A stretch of 64,000 nt of DNA. Origin: JARFPW01 sp035464655 (GTDB lineage: Bacteria > Gemmatimonadota > Gemmatimonadetes > Palauibacterales > Palauibacteraceae). Made by a program: the position numbers and the translations under genes. The notes below the pieces were generated by a model. It ran no database searches, had not been told where the DNA came from, and worked only from the letters and a program-made list of their open reading frames with translations. The stretch is from positions 29,728 to 93,727 of the forward strand of contig DATHRZ010000063.1 in the NCBI GenBank assembly GCA_035464655.1, in the 5' to 3' direction. Position 1 is the first letter of the stretch; the number at the start of each line of letters is the position of its first letter. This document shows, one piece after another, positions 43,651 through 52,572 of the stretch.

Positions 43651-44699
43651 GCCGGCCGCACTTCCTGGCCGCGGCGCTGCTCGCCGTGGGCATTCTTCTG
43701 ATTTCGCCCGAGGCCGCCTGGGCCTGGGGCCCGGCCACCCACGTGCACACCGGGGTCGAGATCCTTCGATCGCTCGACCTGCTTCCGAAGCACGTGGCCG
43801 GCATCCTCGCGCAGTACCCGATCGATTTCCTGTATGGCAACCTCGCCGCCGACATCTCGATGGCGAAGAAGTACGCGCCCGTGGGGCGCCACTGTCACCA
43901 CTGGCACGTGGCCGACGAGATGCTCGAGGCGGCGGGCGACGACGAGCGCCTCCAGGCGGCGATTCTCGGCTACCAGTGCCACCTGGCGGCCGACGTCCTG
44001 GCGCACAACTCGTTCGTCCCTCGCATGCTTCTCCTCACCTCGAGCACCCGGGGGCTCGGCCACAGCTACTGGGAGCACCGGATGGACGCCGACCTCGGCA
44101 TCGGCTATTCGAGCTTCGCGCGCTGGATCGTCACCGAGTTCGATCACGGTCACACCGATGCCCTGTTCCAGCGGATGCTGTCGGGCACGCTGTTCACGTT
44201 TAGCACGAACCGGCGGATCTTTCGCGGAATGATCCGGATCACCGGCAACGAGAGCTGGCAGGCGATTTTCGACACCGTGATCGACAAGTCGCGCTGGGAC
44301 CTCGACCCGACGACCGTGGCCCGCTACCAGCGGCACAACTTCGAGCTCGTGGCGGACTTCCTGAACCGCCGCGAGAACAGCCGGGCCGCCGCGCACGATC
44401 CGATCGGCGACGAGAGCCTGGGCGAGGCGAAGAAGATCCGTCGCCGCGTGCTGATGGCGGGCGGCTGGCGGACGGGCGAGGCGATCCTCTCGACGGCCGA
44501 CCACCACTTCCCGCTTCCCTCGGGCCCGGTCGAGCTGTGGCCCGAGCGCGGCCGCACGGGTGAGGAGGCGATCACGATGATCGACCGCGCCGTGAGCTCG
44601 GCCCCGGCGCCGGGTCTCGAAGACGTGCGGCGGCTCCTCCGCCCGGCCCACGAGGAGGCGGACGAAGCGGCGGGTCAGGCGGGGCGGAGCCCGGCGTAG
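43647..44699 (+). CDS. Secreted zinc-dependent phospholipase C-like protein
   Basis: The 350-residue product has a signal peptide ending AAWA, which would leave a mature N-terminal Trp (WGPATHVHTG), as in zinc phospholipase C/S1-P1 enzymes where Trp1 is a metal ligand. Further histidine-rich ligand motifs follow: ADISMAKKYAPVGRHCHHWH, GYQCHLAADVLAHNSFV and GHSYWEHRMDADLG. The arrangement fits the zinc-dependent phospholipase C fold; the substrate is unknown. It could instead be a lipase or nuclease of the same fold. Its 3' end overlaps the convergent pcrA end by 25 bp. Confidence 0.75.
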   Translation: MSRPHFLAAALLAVGILLISPEAAWAWGPATHVHTGVEILRSLDLLPKHVAGILAQYPIDFLYGNLAADISMAKKYAPVGRHCHHWHVADEMLEAAGDDERLQAAILGYQCHLAADVLAHNSFVPRMLLLTSSTRGLGHSYWEHRMDADLGIGYSSFARWIVTEFDHGHTDALFQRMLSGTLFTFSTNRRIFRGMIRITGNESWQAIFDTVIDKSRWDLDPTTVARYQRHNFELVADFLNRRENSRAAAHDPIGDESLGEAKKIRRRVLMAGGWRTGEAILSTADHHFPLPSGPVELWPERGRTGEEAITMIDRAVSSAPAPGLEDVRRLLRPAHEEADEAAGQAGRSPA

Positions 44700-47041
44700 G
44701 CGACCATCACCTTGCGAGTGCCAGAGGCGCCGAAGTCGATCTCGGCCTTCGTGCGCCGCCCTTCGCCCGACACGCGCAGGATCTCGCCGCGGCCGAACTC
44801 GGGATGGAGGACGCTGACGCCGACTTCGATCCGCAGGTCTTCCTGCGACTCGGAATAGTCGTAGCGCAGGTCACCGTCGGCCGGGGCGACCGCGTCGTCC
44901 GCCGCGTCGGACGCGGCCCCCGGACGGTGCCAGTCGAACCGGCGGCTCCCGGTTTCCATGGCCGAAAAGCCGCCTGCAGCGCCCGATCGCGACCCGCCGC
45001 CCGACCGTGTGCCGGCGCTCCGGCTTCCCCCGCCGCTCCCCTTGTTCGCCCGACCGCGCCCGCCTCCCCGGCCGTGCCATGCCGACCGTCCGCCCCGGCT
45101 GCGAGCCGTGCGTTCGTGGCGAACCGAACCCTCCGGCAGCTCGGCCAGGAAAGACGACGGGGCGGAGGCCGACTCGCTGCCGTAGCGCCAGCGACGGTCG
45201 GCGTGCATCAGGAACAGCTCGTCCTCGGCACGCGTGACCCCGACGTAGAACAGGCGGCGCTCCTCCTCGAGCTCCGCATCGCTCTCGAGCGAGCGGGCGA
45301 GCGGAAACAGGCCTTCCTCGAGCCCCACGACGAACACGACCGGGTACTCGAGACCCTTCGCGTTGTGCAGGGTCATCAGGGTGACGGCCTGCCCCGCCAG
45401 GTCGACCTCGTCGATGTCGGTGCGCAGCGCCGTCGTCTGCAACCAGAGCTCGAGATCGGTCGCGTCGTCGGAGCCGTCCTCGACCTCGGAGGGATCGAAC
45501 GCGGCGGCCGCAGCCATGAGCTCGGTGAGGTTGGCGATCCGGTCGGCCCCGTCGTCCTCGGCCTCGAGCGCCGCCACGAATCCGAACGAACGGACGGCCT
45601 CGCGCAACACTTCCTCGGCCGTGGCGTCGGCCGCGAGCTCGGCGAGCGCCGAGATGCCGGCGGCGAAGTCTTCGAGCGCCCGGGCTCCGGCCGTCGGAAG
45701 GTCGGTCAGCTCGCGGGCCCGCTCGGCCGCCGCGAGCAGCGTCTCGCCCCGCTCGCTCGCCGCCGCGCGCAGGCCGTCGAGCGTGACCGTGCCGACGCCG
45801 CGCCGCGGCCAGCTCACGGCGCGGGCGAACGCCGATTCGTCGGCCGGGTTCACGGCGAGCTGCAGGTAGGCGAGCACGTCGCGGATCTCGCGCCGTTCGT
45901 AGAAGCGCATGCCGCCGACGATCCGGTACGGCAGGTTCGCGCGGCGCAGGGCCTCCTCGAATGGGCGCGACTGGGCGTTGGTACGATACAGGACGGCGAA
46001 ATCGGCGAGATCGAACCGGCCGAGCCGTGCCTGGATCTCCTCCACGACCCGCGCCGCCTCGGACCGCTCGTCCGGCACCTGCACGACGGTGACCGGGGCG
46101 CCCTCGTCCCGCTGGGTGCGCAGGCGTTTTTCCTTGCGGGCCCGGTTGCGCGCGATCACCTCGTTGGCCACCGAGAGGATCGAGGCCGTCGAACGGTAGT
46201 TCTGTTCGAGCCGCACCGTCTCGGCGTCGGGGAAGTGGCGCTCGAAGTCGAGGATGTTGCGCAGGTCGGCGCCGCGCCAGCCATAGATCGACTGATCGTC
46301 GTCGCCGACCACGCAGATGTTGCCGTGTACCGAGGCCAGGTGGCGGACGATCCTGTACTGCGCGTGGTTCGTGTCCTGGTACTCGTCGACCAGCACGTGG
46401 CGGAAGCGCTCGGCGTAACGCTGCCCGACTTCGGGCACGTTCTCGAGCAGGCGAACGCTCTGGACGAGAAGATCGTCGAAGTCGTAGGCGGCCGAGCGCG
46501 CGAGGATCTTCTCGTACACCGGGTAGACGTCGGCCACGGCCCGGGACATCAGGTCGAACGCCGTGGCCGCGTACTCGTCGGGACCGACCATCGCGTTCTT
46601 CGCGTCGGAGATCCGGCTGCGCAGGGCGCGCGGCGTCCAGCGCGCCGGATCGAGCCCGACCTCGTCCATCGCGGCCTTCACGGCGCGCATCGCGTCGTCT
46701 TCGGCGTAGATCGAGAACCGCGAGCCGCGCTCGAGCGCATCGCCCTCGCGCCGCAGCAGGCGGGCGCAGATCGAGTGGAACGTGCCCACCCACAGGCCCG
46801 ACGGCTCCTCGCCGAGCAGTTCGGCGATGCGGTCGCGCATCACGCCCGCCGCCTTGTTCGTGAACGTCACCGCGAGAATGCGCTGCGGACGGACCCCCTG
46901 CTGGCCGATCAGCCGAGCGACCCGCGCGGTCAGCACCCGCGTCTTGCCGGAGCCGGCGCCGGCCAGCACGAGGAGGGGACCGTCGCCGTATTCCACGGCC
47001 CGGCGCTGCTCGGGGTTCAGGGAGAGCACGGGGGCGGTCAT
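44675..47041 (-). CDS. pcrA: ATP-dependent DNA helicase PcrA/UvrD
   Basis: A superfamily 1A 3'-5' helicase in nucleotide excision repair and replication-conflict handling. The 788-residue protein has motif I LVLAGAGSGKTRVLTARVAR, motif II LVDEYQDTNHAQYRIV, motif III region VGDDDQSIYGWRGAD, motif IV EQNYRS and VTLMTLHNAKGLEYP (motif V). The C-terminus carries a basic Gly/Ser/Arg-rich linker (about 655-700) and a terminal Tudor-like VSVLHPEFGRGEILRVSGEG that contacts RNA polymerase in PcrA/UvrD. It overlaps the histidine-kinase stop. Confidence 0.95.
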   Translation of the reverse strand: MTAPVLSLNPEQRRAVEYGDGPLLVLAGAGSGKTRVLTARVARLIGQQGVRPQRILAVTFTNKAAGVMRDRIAELLGEEPSGLWVGTFHSICARLLRREGDALERGSRFSIYAEDDAMRAVKAAMDEVGLDPARWTPRALRSRISDAKNAMVGPDEYAATAFDLMSRAVADVYPVYEKILARSAAYDFDDLLVQSVRLLENVPEVGQRYAERFRHVLVDEYQDTNHAQYRIVRHLASVHGNICVVGDDDQSIYGWRGADLRNILDFERHFPDAETVRLEQNYRSTASILSVANEVIARNRARKEKRLRTQRDEGAPVTVVQVPDERSEAARVVEEIQARLGRFDLADFAVLYRTNAQSRPFEEALRRANLPYRIVGGMRFYERREIRDVLAYLQLAVNPADESAFARAVSWPRRGVGTVTLDGLRAAASERGETLLAAAERARELTDLPTAGARALEDFAAGISALAELAADATAEEVLREAVRSFGFVAALEAEDDGADRIANLTELMAAAAAFDPSEVEDGSDDATDLELWLQTTALRTDIDEVDLAGQAVTLMTLHNAKGLEYPVVFVVGLEEGLFPLARSLESDAELEEERRLFYVGVTRAEDELFLMHADRRWRYGSESASAPSSFLAELPEGSVRHERTARSRGGRSAWHGRGGGRGRANKGSGGGSRSAGTRSGGGSRSGAAGGFSAMETGSRRFDWHRPGAASDAADDAVAPADGDLRYDYSESQEDLRIEVGVSVLHPEFGRGEILRVSGEGRRTKAEIDFGASGTRKVMVAYAGLRPA

Positions 47042-48255
47042 GCCGACGCCTCCTCGCGCGGCGCCTCATCGGCCTCGCGCCGCTCGTGACCGTCGATCAG
47101 CGGGAGCTCGATCTCGAAGCTCGCGCCGCTCGTCGTGGGCCGAAGTCGCAGGTCGCCGTGGTGCATGTCGACGAAGATGCGGCGAGCCAGTGACAGCCCG
47201 ACACCCCAGCCCGATTGCTTGGTCGTGACGCCCACGTCGAATAGCGTGTTGCGTACGGCGGCCGACACCCCGGAGCCGTCGTCGCTGACGTGGTAGCGCG
47301 CCCGGTCGCCGACCAGGCCGACGAACGCGAGCCGGATCGTTCCCTCACGACCGGCCAGCGAGTCGAGGGAGTTCTTCACCAGGTTCTCAAACGCCCACTC
47401 GAGCAGCATCTCGTTGCCGAGCACGACGGGCTCGGGCTCGCGCAGGTCGAGCTCGATGCGCACCCGGCTGCCGAGGCTCGGGAGGCGGGCCTCGAAGTAC
47501 CGGGCGAGACGGCGCAGCACGTCGTGCACGCTGACGCGCGTGCGGGGTGGCGTCCGGCCGATGAGCTCGAAGCGCCGCGATACCTTCTCGAGCCGCTCGA
47601 CGTCGTCGCGCATCTCCGCGTACAGGGTCGGGTCTTCGCGCGCCGTGGCGTCGGAGCCCATGAGCTCGAGCCAGCCGACCAGCGAGCTGAGCGGCGTGCC
47701 CATCTGGTGCGCCGATTCACGCGCCATCGCCGACCACAGCCGCTCGCGCTCGGCGGCGTAGCTCGTGCGCACCACCCAGGCGCCGGCGGCGACGACGGTC
47801 ACGAGCAGCAACGCCTGGAGCCACGGGATCCACTTGAGCCGCCGCAGGAAGGCGGGCTCGCCGTAGTGGACCTCCATCCCCGCTTCCGGGCTGACGAGGG
47901 GCGGATTTCGCTCGTCGAGCACCGCCATGTACTCCTGCACGCGCCGATAGTCGTCGGCGTCGGACAGATCGGCCTCGAACGGCAGGTTGCGGACGCTGGT
48001 CGGCGCGCCCGTCTCGTCGGTGATCACGACGGGAATGCCTCGCGCGGCGAGGCGCTGCAACATCTCGAACTCGCCTTCGGGCGTAAGGCCCTCGTCGGAC
48101 GCGACCGCCTGCAGGACCTGGAAGTAGACCCAGCTGAACTCCTGGGCGTCGGTGCGCAATTCGTCGGCCAGCGCCTGCGTGTAGAGAACGTAGGAAACCA
48201 GGATCCCCGCGAAGACGGTGAGGATCGCGATCGGAACGAGGCGTCGCCGGCTCAC
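47038..48255 (-). CDS. Orphan membrane sensor histidine kinase
   Basis: This kinase would autophosphorylate on His and pass phosphate to a response regulator not encoded nearby. The 405-residue protein has an N-terminal helix (VPIAILTVFAGILVSYVLY), a periplasmic region of about 120 residues, a second helix (WLQALLLVTVVAAGAWVV) and then a kinase core without HAMP. The H-box reads MARESAHQMGTPLSSL with the phospho-His in SAHQ; the N-box is ENLVKNSLDSL and the G-box VSDDGSGV, then GWGVGLSLARRI. It lies seven bases after serS and overlaps pcrA by four. Confidence 0.88.
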   Translation of the reverse strand: MSRRRLVPIAILTVFAGILVSYVLYTQALADELRTDAQEFSWVYFQVLQAVASDEGLTPEGEFEMLQRLAARGIPVVITDETGAPTSVRNLPFEADLSDADDYRRVQEYMAVLDERNPPLVSPEAGMEVHYGEPAFLRRLKWIPWLQALLLVTVVAAGAWVVRTSYAAERERLWSAMARESAHQMGTPLSSLVGWLELMGSDATAREDPTLYAEMRDDVERLEKVSRRFELIGRTPPRTRVSVHDVLRRLARYFEARLPSLGSRVRIELDLREPEPVVLGNEMLLEWAFENLVKNSLDSLAGREGTIRLAFVGLVGDRARYHVSDDGSGVSAAVRNTLFDVGVTTKQSGWGVGLSLARRIFVDMHHGDLRLRPTTSGASFEIELPLIDGHERREADEAPREEASA

Positions 48256-48261
48256 CCGCCT

Positions 48262-49560
48262 CTACCGGCCCGGCGCGCGGGGCTCGAGCCGGTCGAAGCC
48301 GACGTAGGGCCGCAGGGCATCGGGCATCGCGACCGAGCCGTCGCTGCCGCGGTTCGTCTCGAGCAAGGCGACGATCGTGCGGGCGATCGCGACGCCGGAG
48401 CCGTTCAGCGTATGTGCATGCACGGGCTTCCCTCCACCGGCAGGCCGGAAGCGGATGTCGGCCCGTCGGGCCTGGTAATCGGTGAACGCCGAGCAACTCG
48501 ACACCTCGAGCCAGCGACCGACGCCCGGGGACCACACTTCGAGGTCGTAGGTGATCGCGTTCGAGAACCCGAGATCGCCGCCGGCGAGCAGAATGCGGCG
48601 GTACGGAAGCTCGAGCCGCTCGAGCACGACCTCGGCGTGGCGCGTGAGTTGCTCGAGCTCGTCGGGCGCCCGCTCGGGCGTCGTGATCCGTACGAGCTCG
48701 ACCTTGTCGAACTGGTGGACGCGCAGCATCCCCCGCGTATCGCGTCCGGCGGCGCCCGCCTCGCGCCGGAAGCACGGCGTGTGGGCCACGTAGCAGATCG
48801 GCAGGTCCGCCTCTTCCAGAAGCTCGCCGGCGTGGAGGTTCGTGACCGGGACCTCGGCGGTCGGGATCAGATAGAGCTCGTCGCGTTCTGTCCGATACAG
48901 GTCGTCCTCGAACTTGGGGAGCTGGCCGGTGCCGAGGAGCGCCGTCTCGTTGACCAGGAAAGGCGGCGCCACCTCGACGTAACCGTGCTCCTCGGTGTGC
49001 AGGTCGAGCATGAACTGAATGAGCCCGCGCGACAGCCGCGCACCGCGCCCGACGAGCAGCGGGAAGCCGGAACCCGCCACGCGGGCGCCGCGCTCGAGGT
49101 CGAGCACGCCGAGTGCCTCGCCGATGTCCCAGTGCGGCACCCCGGCTTCGTCCGGCGAACCGGCGGGCGTCCCCCACTCACTCACGATTTCGAAGTCGTC
49201 CTCGCCACCCGCCGGCACCCGTTCGTCGGGCAGGTTGGGGATGGCGAGCAGGGCGAGGCGAAGCTCGTCCTCGACGCGGGCCAACTCCTGGTCGAGCGCC
49301 TTGATCCTATCGGCGACCACCTGCATGGTCGCGATCAGGTCGTCGGCCTCCTCGCCGGCGCGCTTGCGGTCGCCGATCCGCCGGGACGCGTCGTTGCGCT
49401 CGGCCTTCAGCGTCTCGACCTCGCCCAGGATCTCGCGCCGCTCGACGTCGAGACGGAGCGCGCGGTCGAGCAGCTCGCCCGGTTCGGGGTCGCCGCGACG
49501 CGCGAGCCTGGCCCGGGCCGCGTCCGGGTCGTCGCGCAGGGCCCGGATGTCGAGCATCAC
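48262..49560 (-). CDS. serS: Seryl-tRNA synthetase
   Basis: SerS charges serine tRNAs (and tRNA-Sec). The 432-residue product begins with the antiparallel coiled-coil arm (about 1-110, MMLDIRALRDDPDAARARLA) that reads the long variable arm, followed by the class II core with motif 2 ACFRREAGAAGRDTRGMLRVHQFDKVEL split as PCFRREAGAA and RVHQFDKVELV, and motif 3 HTLNGSGVAIARTIVALLE. The start overlaps the lipoprotein stop by four bases (ATGA). Confidence 0.95.
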   Translation of the reverse strand: MMLDIRALRDDPDAARARLARRGDPEPGELLDRALRLDVERREILGEVETLKAERNDASRRIGDRKRAGEEADDLIATMQVVADRIKALDQELARVEDELRLALLAIPNLPDERVPAGGEDDFEIVSEWGTPAGSPDEAGVPHWDIGEALGVLDLERGARVAGSGFPLLVGRGARLSRGLIQFMLDLHTEEHGYVEVAPPFLVNETALLGTGQLPKFEDDLYRTERDELYLIPTAEVPVTNLHAGELLEEADLPICYVAHTPCFRREAGAAGRDTRGMLRVHQFDKVELVRITTPERAPDELEQLTRHAEVVLERLELPYRRILLAGGDLGFSNAITYDLEVWSPGVGRWLEVSSCSAFTDYQARRADIRFRPAGGGKPVHAHTLNGSGVAIARTIVALLETNRGSDGSVAMPDALRPYVGFDRLEPRAPGR

Positions 49561-50114
49561 TCCTCTTCCTCGTCGATCAGCTCTCGGCGCTCGCAGTTCG
49601 GGTTGATCACCACGTTCATCCGCACGACCGCCGGGGTGCCTTCGATCGACAGCACTTCGAGCTTGCCGTACACCCGGCAGCGTGCCCGCAGCTGCGGGTT
49701 TCGTCGGCTGACCATGATCACGACGTCCCCTGGCTCGATTGGCACGAGCGCATCCATCGTGTAGTCCGAGTCGGGGGCGTCGGCGAGCACCTCGAAGGTC
49801 TCGGCGCTGTGCTGTAGCCCCGCCTCCGATTCCCCGCCGAGCAGCCCGGCCCGGGGGAGGAGCGCGGCGCCCTCAATGTCGTCGACCACGAACAGGAAGT
49901 CCCACCCGTTCGTCTGGTCGGTGCGCACGGGGTTGCCCGTGAACATGTCGAGGGCGGCCGGATCCACGAGCGCCCCATCGTCGAAGTCGATCAGCTCGAT
50001 TTCCTGTGCAGGCGGAATCGGCGTCAGAAAGGGCTCGAACGGGTCGCCGCACGCCGCGGCGGACGCGGCTACGGCGAGCAGGATTATGAGTCGCAGATCG
50101 TGGTTCACGTTCAT
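49557..50114 (-). CDS. Hypothetical lipoprotein upstream of serS
   Basis: The 185-residue product has a signal peptide with a lipobox-like LLAVAASAAACGDPFEPF, so it is probably a lipoprotein. The mature part is rich in acidic residues, with a repeated short beta pattern (IELIDFDDGALVDPAALDMF, NGWDFLFVVD) and two late cysteines (ARCRV and NPNCERRELI). I do not recognise the family. The ATG at 50114 gives a normal signal length. It overlaps serS by four bases and is divergent from manC. Confidence 0.75.
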   Translation of the reverse strand: MNVNHDLRLIILLAVAASAAACGDPFEPFLTPIPPAQEIELIDFDDGALVDPAALDMFTGNPVRTDQTNGWDFLFVVDDIEGAALLPRAGLLGGESEAGLQHSAETFEVLADAPDSDYTMDALVPIEPGDVVIMVSRRNPQLRARCRVYGKLEVLSIEGTPAVVRMNVVINPNCERRELIDEEEE

Positions 50115-50231
50115 GCATGTCTTCGGTTCTGGGTTCGCGAAGTGGCCGTCAGGCCGCTGAACATAGCATCGTGGCGCCGGGGCGCGAGGCGCCGTCGGTT
50201 TGTGGGCGTGTACGCCGCCCCGGAGTCTGGT

Positions 50232-50237
50232 TAGGTT
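50232..50237 (+). promoter_or_regulatory. TAGGTT -10-like hexamer of a probable leaderless manC
   Basis: TAGGTT ends seven bases before the manC ATG with no Shine-Dalgarno between. The -35 region at 17 bp is weak. It repeats the pattern seen before the epimerase gene at 4735. Confidence 0.4.
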
Positions 50238-50244
50238 TGCCGCC

Positions 50245-51309
50245 ATGGACATTCCCCCGACCATCGCCGTCGTGCTCGCCGGCGGAATCGGCTCGCGCTT
50301 CTGGCCCGCCTCGCGACCCGCGCGCCCGAAGCAGCTTCTCGCCCTGGCGGGTGAGGGCCCGCTGATCGTCGACACCGTGCGAAGGGCCGAGCGCCTCGTG
50401 GGCGCCGAGAACGTCAGGCTACTCACCGGCGCCGAGCTAGTCGCGCCGTTCCGCTCGGTGCTTCCCGAATACCCCGAAGAGCGCTTCTGGGTCGAGCCCG
50501 TCGCCCGAAGCACGGGCCCGGCGCTGACCTGGGCCGCCGCGCGCGTCGCCGCCGACCACCCCGACGCGACGATCGTCTCGCTGCACGCCGACCACCTGAT
50601 CCGGCCGTTCGACGAGTTCGAGACGGCGATCATCCGGGCCGCGCGCGCCGCCTACGAGCGTCACGGCCTCGTCTGCCTCGGCATTCGGCCGACACGCCCC
50701 GAGACCGGCTACGGCTACATCGAGCTCGGCGACGAGACGGCGCCGGGCGTGCGGGCCGTGCGGCAGTTCGTCGAGAAGCCGGACCTCGACACGGCCCGCG
50801 GCTACATGGCGGGCGGACACCACCTGTGGAACTCCGGCATCTTCGTGTGGCGGGCCGGCGACTTCCTCGACGCCGTGCGCCGGCTGACGCCCGAGATCTC
50901 CCGTGCCCTTCCGGCGCTCGACGAGGGCGGCGCGGGCGTCGAGGCGTTCTTCGACCAGGTCGAGCCCGTGAGCGTCGACGTGGGGGTCCTCGAGCGCGCC
51001 GACGACGTCGAGGTCGTGGTGGCCGAGTTCGAGTGGGACGACGTCGGCACGTGGACGGCGCTCGCGCGGTCGCGCGCGGCCGACCGCGATGGGAACGTGG
51101 CGATTGGCGACGCGGCCCTCGTCGAGGCACACGACAACATCGTATGGTCGGAGGACGGCCGCGTCGTGCTGTTCGGCGTCGACGACCTGGTCGTCGTGCA
51201 CTCGGGCGGCGAGACGCTGGTCACCCGCCGCGAACTCGCCCCGCAGCTCAAGCGCGCGCTCACCCGATTGAACTCGAACTCCGACGAAAGAAGAGAGGAT
51301 CCGCAGTGA
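50245..51309 (+). CDS. manC: Mannose-1-phosphate guanylyltransferase
   Basis: This enzyme makes GDP-mannose from mannose-1-phosphate and GTP for polysaccharide or glycolipid synthesis. The 354-residue protein has the nucleotide-binding VVLAGGIGSRFWPASRPARP with KQLLALAG, the FVEKPDLDTARGYM motif and WNSGIFVWRAGDFL. The C-terminal half has EFEWDDVGTWTAL and a short beta-helix-like region. It lacks the phosphomannose-isomerase domain of ManC/AlgA, so it is the short type. The ATG at 50245 is preferred over an upstream in-frame start. Confidence 0.9.
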   Translation: MDIPPTIAVVLAGGIGSRFWPASRPARPKQLLALAGEGPLIVDTVRRAERLVGAENVRLLTGAELVAPFRSVLPEYPEERFWVEPVARSTGPALTWAAARVAADHPDATIVSLHADHLIRPFDEFETAIIRAARAAYERHGLVCLGIRPTRPETGYGYIELGDETAPGVRAVRQFVEKPDLDTARGYMAGGHHLWNSGIFVWRAGDFLDAVRRLTPEISRALPALDEGGAGVEAFFDQVEPVSVDVGVLERADDVEVVVAEFEWDDVGTWTALARSRAADRDGNVAIGDAALVEAHDNIVWSEDGRVVLFGVDDLVVVHSGGETLVTRRELAPQLKRALTRLNSNSDERREDPQ

Positions 51310-52538
51310 AGCTGGTTCTGTATGACGACGCGGTCGCCGACGACTGGCGGCCGTTCGCCCTCACCCGACCGATCGGTGAAGTCCGATTCGGGGCCATGAC
51401 CTTGCGAGCGCGCATCGAGCGCTGGGCGGGTGTGGCCGCCGACGGCGCGCTGACCCGGCCCTGGCTGTCGAGATTCAGCGAGATCGACGCCCCGCCGGCC
51501 CTGCCCCGGACCGATGCGCCCCAGGGAGATCTACTCCTCGTGTGCTCGCGCTTCGTACCCGAAGGCGAGCCACCCGTCGAGCTGCTCGAAGCCCGGCGCC
51601 CGGTCACGCTGGTCTGCCGGGGGGCCGTGGTCGGGTGCCGCCTGCCGGCCGGGGCCGATCGGCCCGATGCGGACTGGCTCGCGGCTCCGGAGGCGATCCA
51701 GGGAGCGCGCGAGATCGCGGTCTCGGGCCGGCTGCTCGGTGGCGTCTGGCAGCTCGTCGAGTTCGGACCTGAGCGGCTCGAGCGCGACGTCGCCGACGCG
51801 GCGCTCGGCGGGCCCGGCGGCGCGCCGCCCGAGCCCGCGTTGCCGCCCGGCGTACACAAGATCGGCGGCGGCCCGCTGCTGTTCGGCGAGGGCGTAGCGC
51901 TCGAACCCGGCGTGGTACTCGACACGCGCGGGGGTGGCATCGTGCTCGGCCCCGGGACGTCGGTTCGTGCCGGCGCCCGTCTCGAAGGGCCGATCGCGGT
52001 GGGCGAAGACTGCCGCCTCCTCGGCGGGGCCTACGCGAAGCTGTCGGCCGGACCCCGGTGCTACCTGCGCGGCGAGCTCGAGAAAGCGACGGCGTTCGGG
52101 TACGTGAACAAGGCGCACGACGGCTTCATCGGTCACGCGGTGATCGGCCGCTGGGTGAACCTCGGCGCCCTCACCACGAACAGCGACCTCAAGAACACCT
52201 ACGGCCACGTGTCGCTCGGCGGGCCCGACGGCCCCGTCGAGACCGACCTCGTGAAGCTCGGTTGTCTGCTGGGTGATCACGTGCGCACGGCCATCGGCAC
52301 GCTGCTGAACACGGGCACCGTGATCGGTGCGGGCGCCAGCCTGTTCGGCGACCGGATGCCCCCGAAGTGGGTGCCGCCGTTCGCCTGGGGTTCGGAGGGC
52401 GAGGCCGCGTCGTACCGGCTGGACGACTTCCTCGACACCGCTGCGACGGTGCTCGGCCGGCGCGACGTGGCGGCCGACGAGCAGGTGCGCGAGTGGTGGA
52501 CGGCCTGCTGGGAGCGTGTCGCCGAGGGCGGGACGTGA
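51306..52538 (+). CDS. GlmU-like sugar nucleotidyltransferase/left-handed beta-helix protein
   Basis: The 410-residue protein belongs to a GlmU-related group with an N-terminal nucleotidyltransferase-like region (VLYDDAVADDWRPFALTRPI) and a C-terminal hexapeptide left-handed beta-helix (from about residue 205: VVLDTRGGGIVLGPGTSV, GHAVIGRWVNLGALTTNSDL). The N-terminus lacks the canonical GXGTRM signature, so uridylyltransferase activity is doubtful; transferase or scaffold function is possible. GTG start overlaps the manC stop (GTGA). Its substrate is probably a sugar nucleotide made by manC's pathway, but this is context only. Confidence 0.85.
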   Translation: MKLVLYDDAVADDWRPFALTRPIGEVRFGAMTLRARIERWAGVAADGALTRPWLSRFSEIDAPPALPRTDAPQGDLLLVCSRFVPEGEPPVELLEARRPVTLVCRGAVVGCRLPAGADRPDADWLAAPEAIQGAREIAVSGRLLGGVWQLVEFGPERLERDVADAALGGPGGAPPEPALPPGVHKIGGGPLLFGEGVALEPGVVLDTRGGGIVLGPGTSVRAGARLEGPIAVGEDCRLLGGAYAKLSAGPRCYLRGELEKATAFGYVNKAHDGFIGHAVIGRWVNLGALTTNSDLKNTYGHVSLGGPDGPVETDLVKLGCLLGDHVRTAIGTLLNTGTVIGAGASLFGDRMPPKWVPPFAWGSEGEAASYRLDDFLDTAATVLGRRDVAADEQVREWWTACWERVAEGGT

Positions 52539-52572
52539 GGCCCGGGGACGGCGTCAGGCCCGGAGCCGGCGC

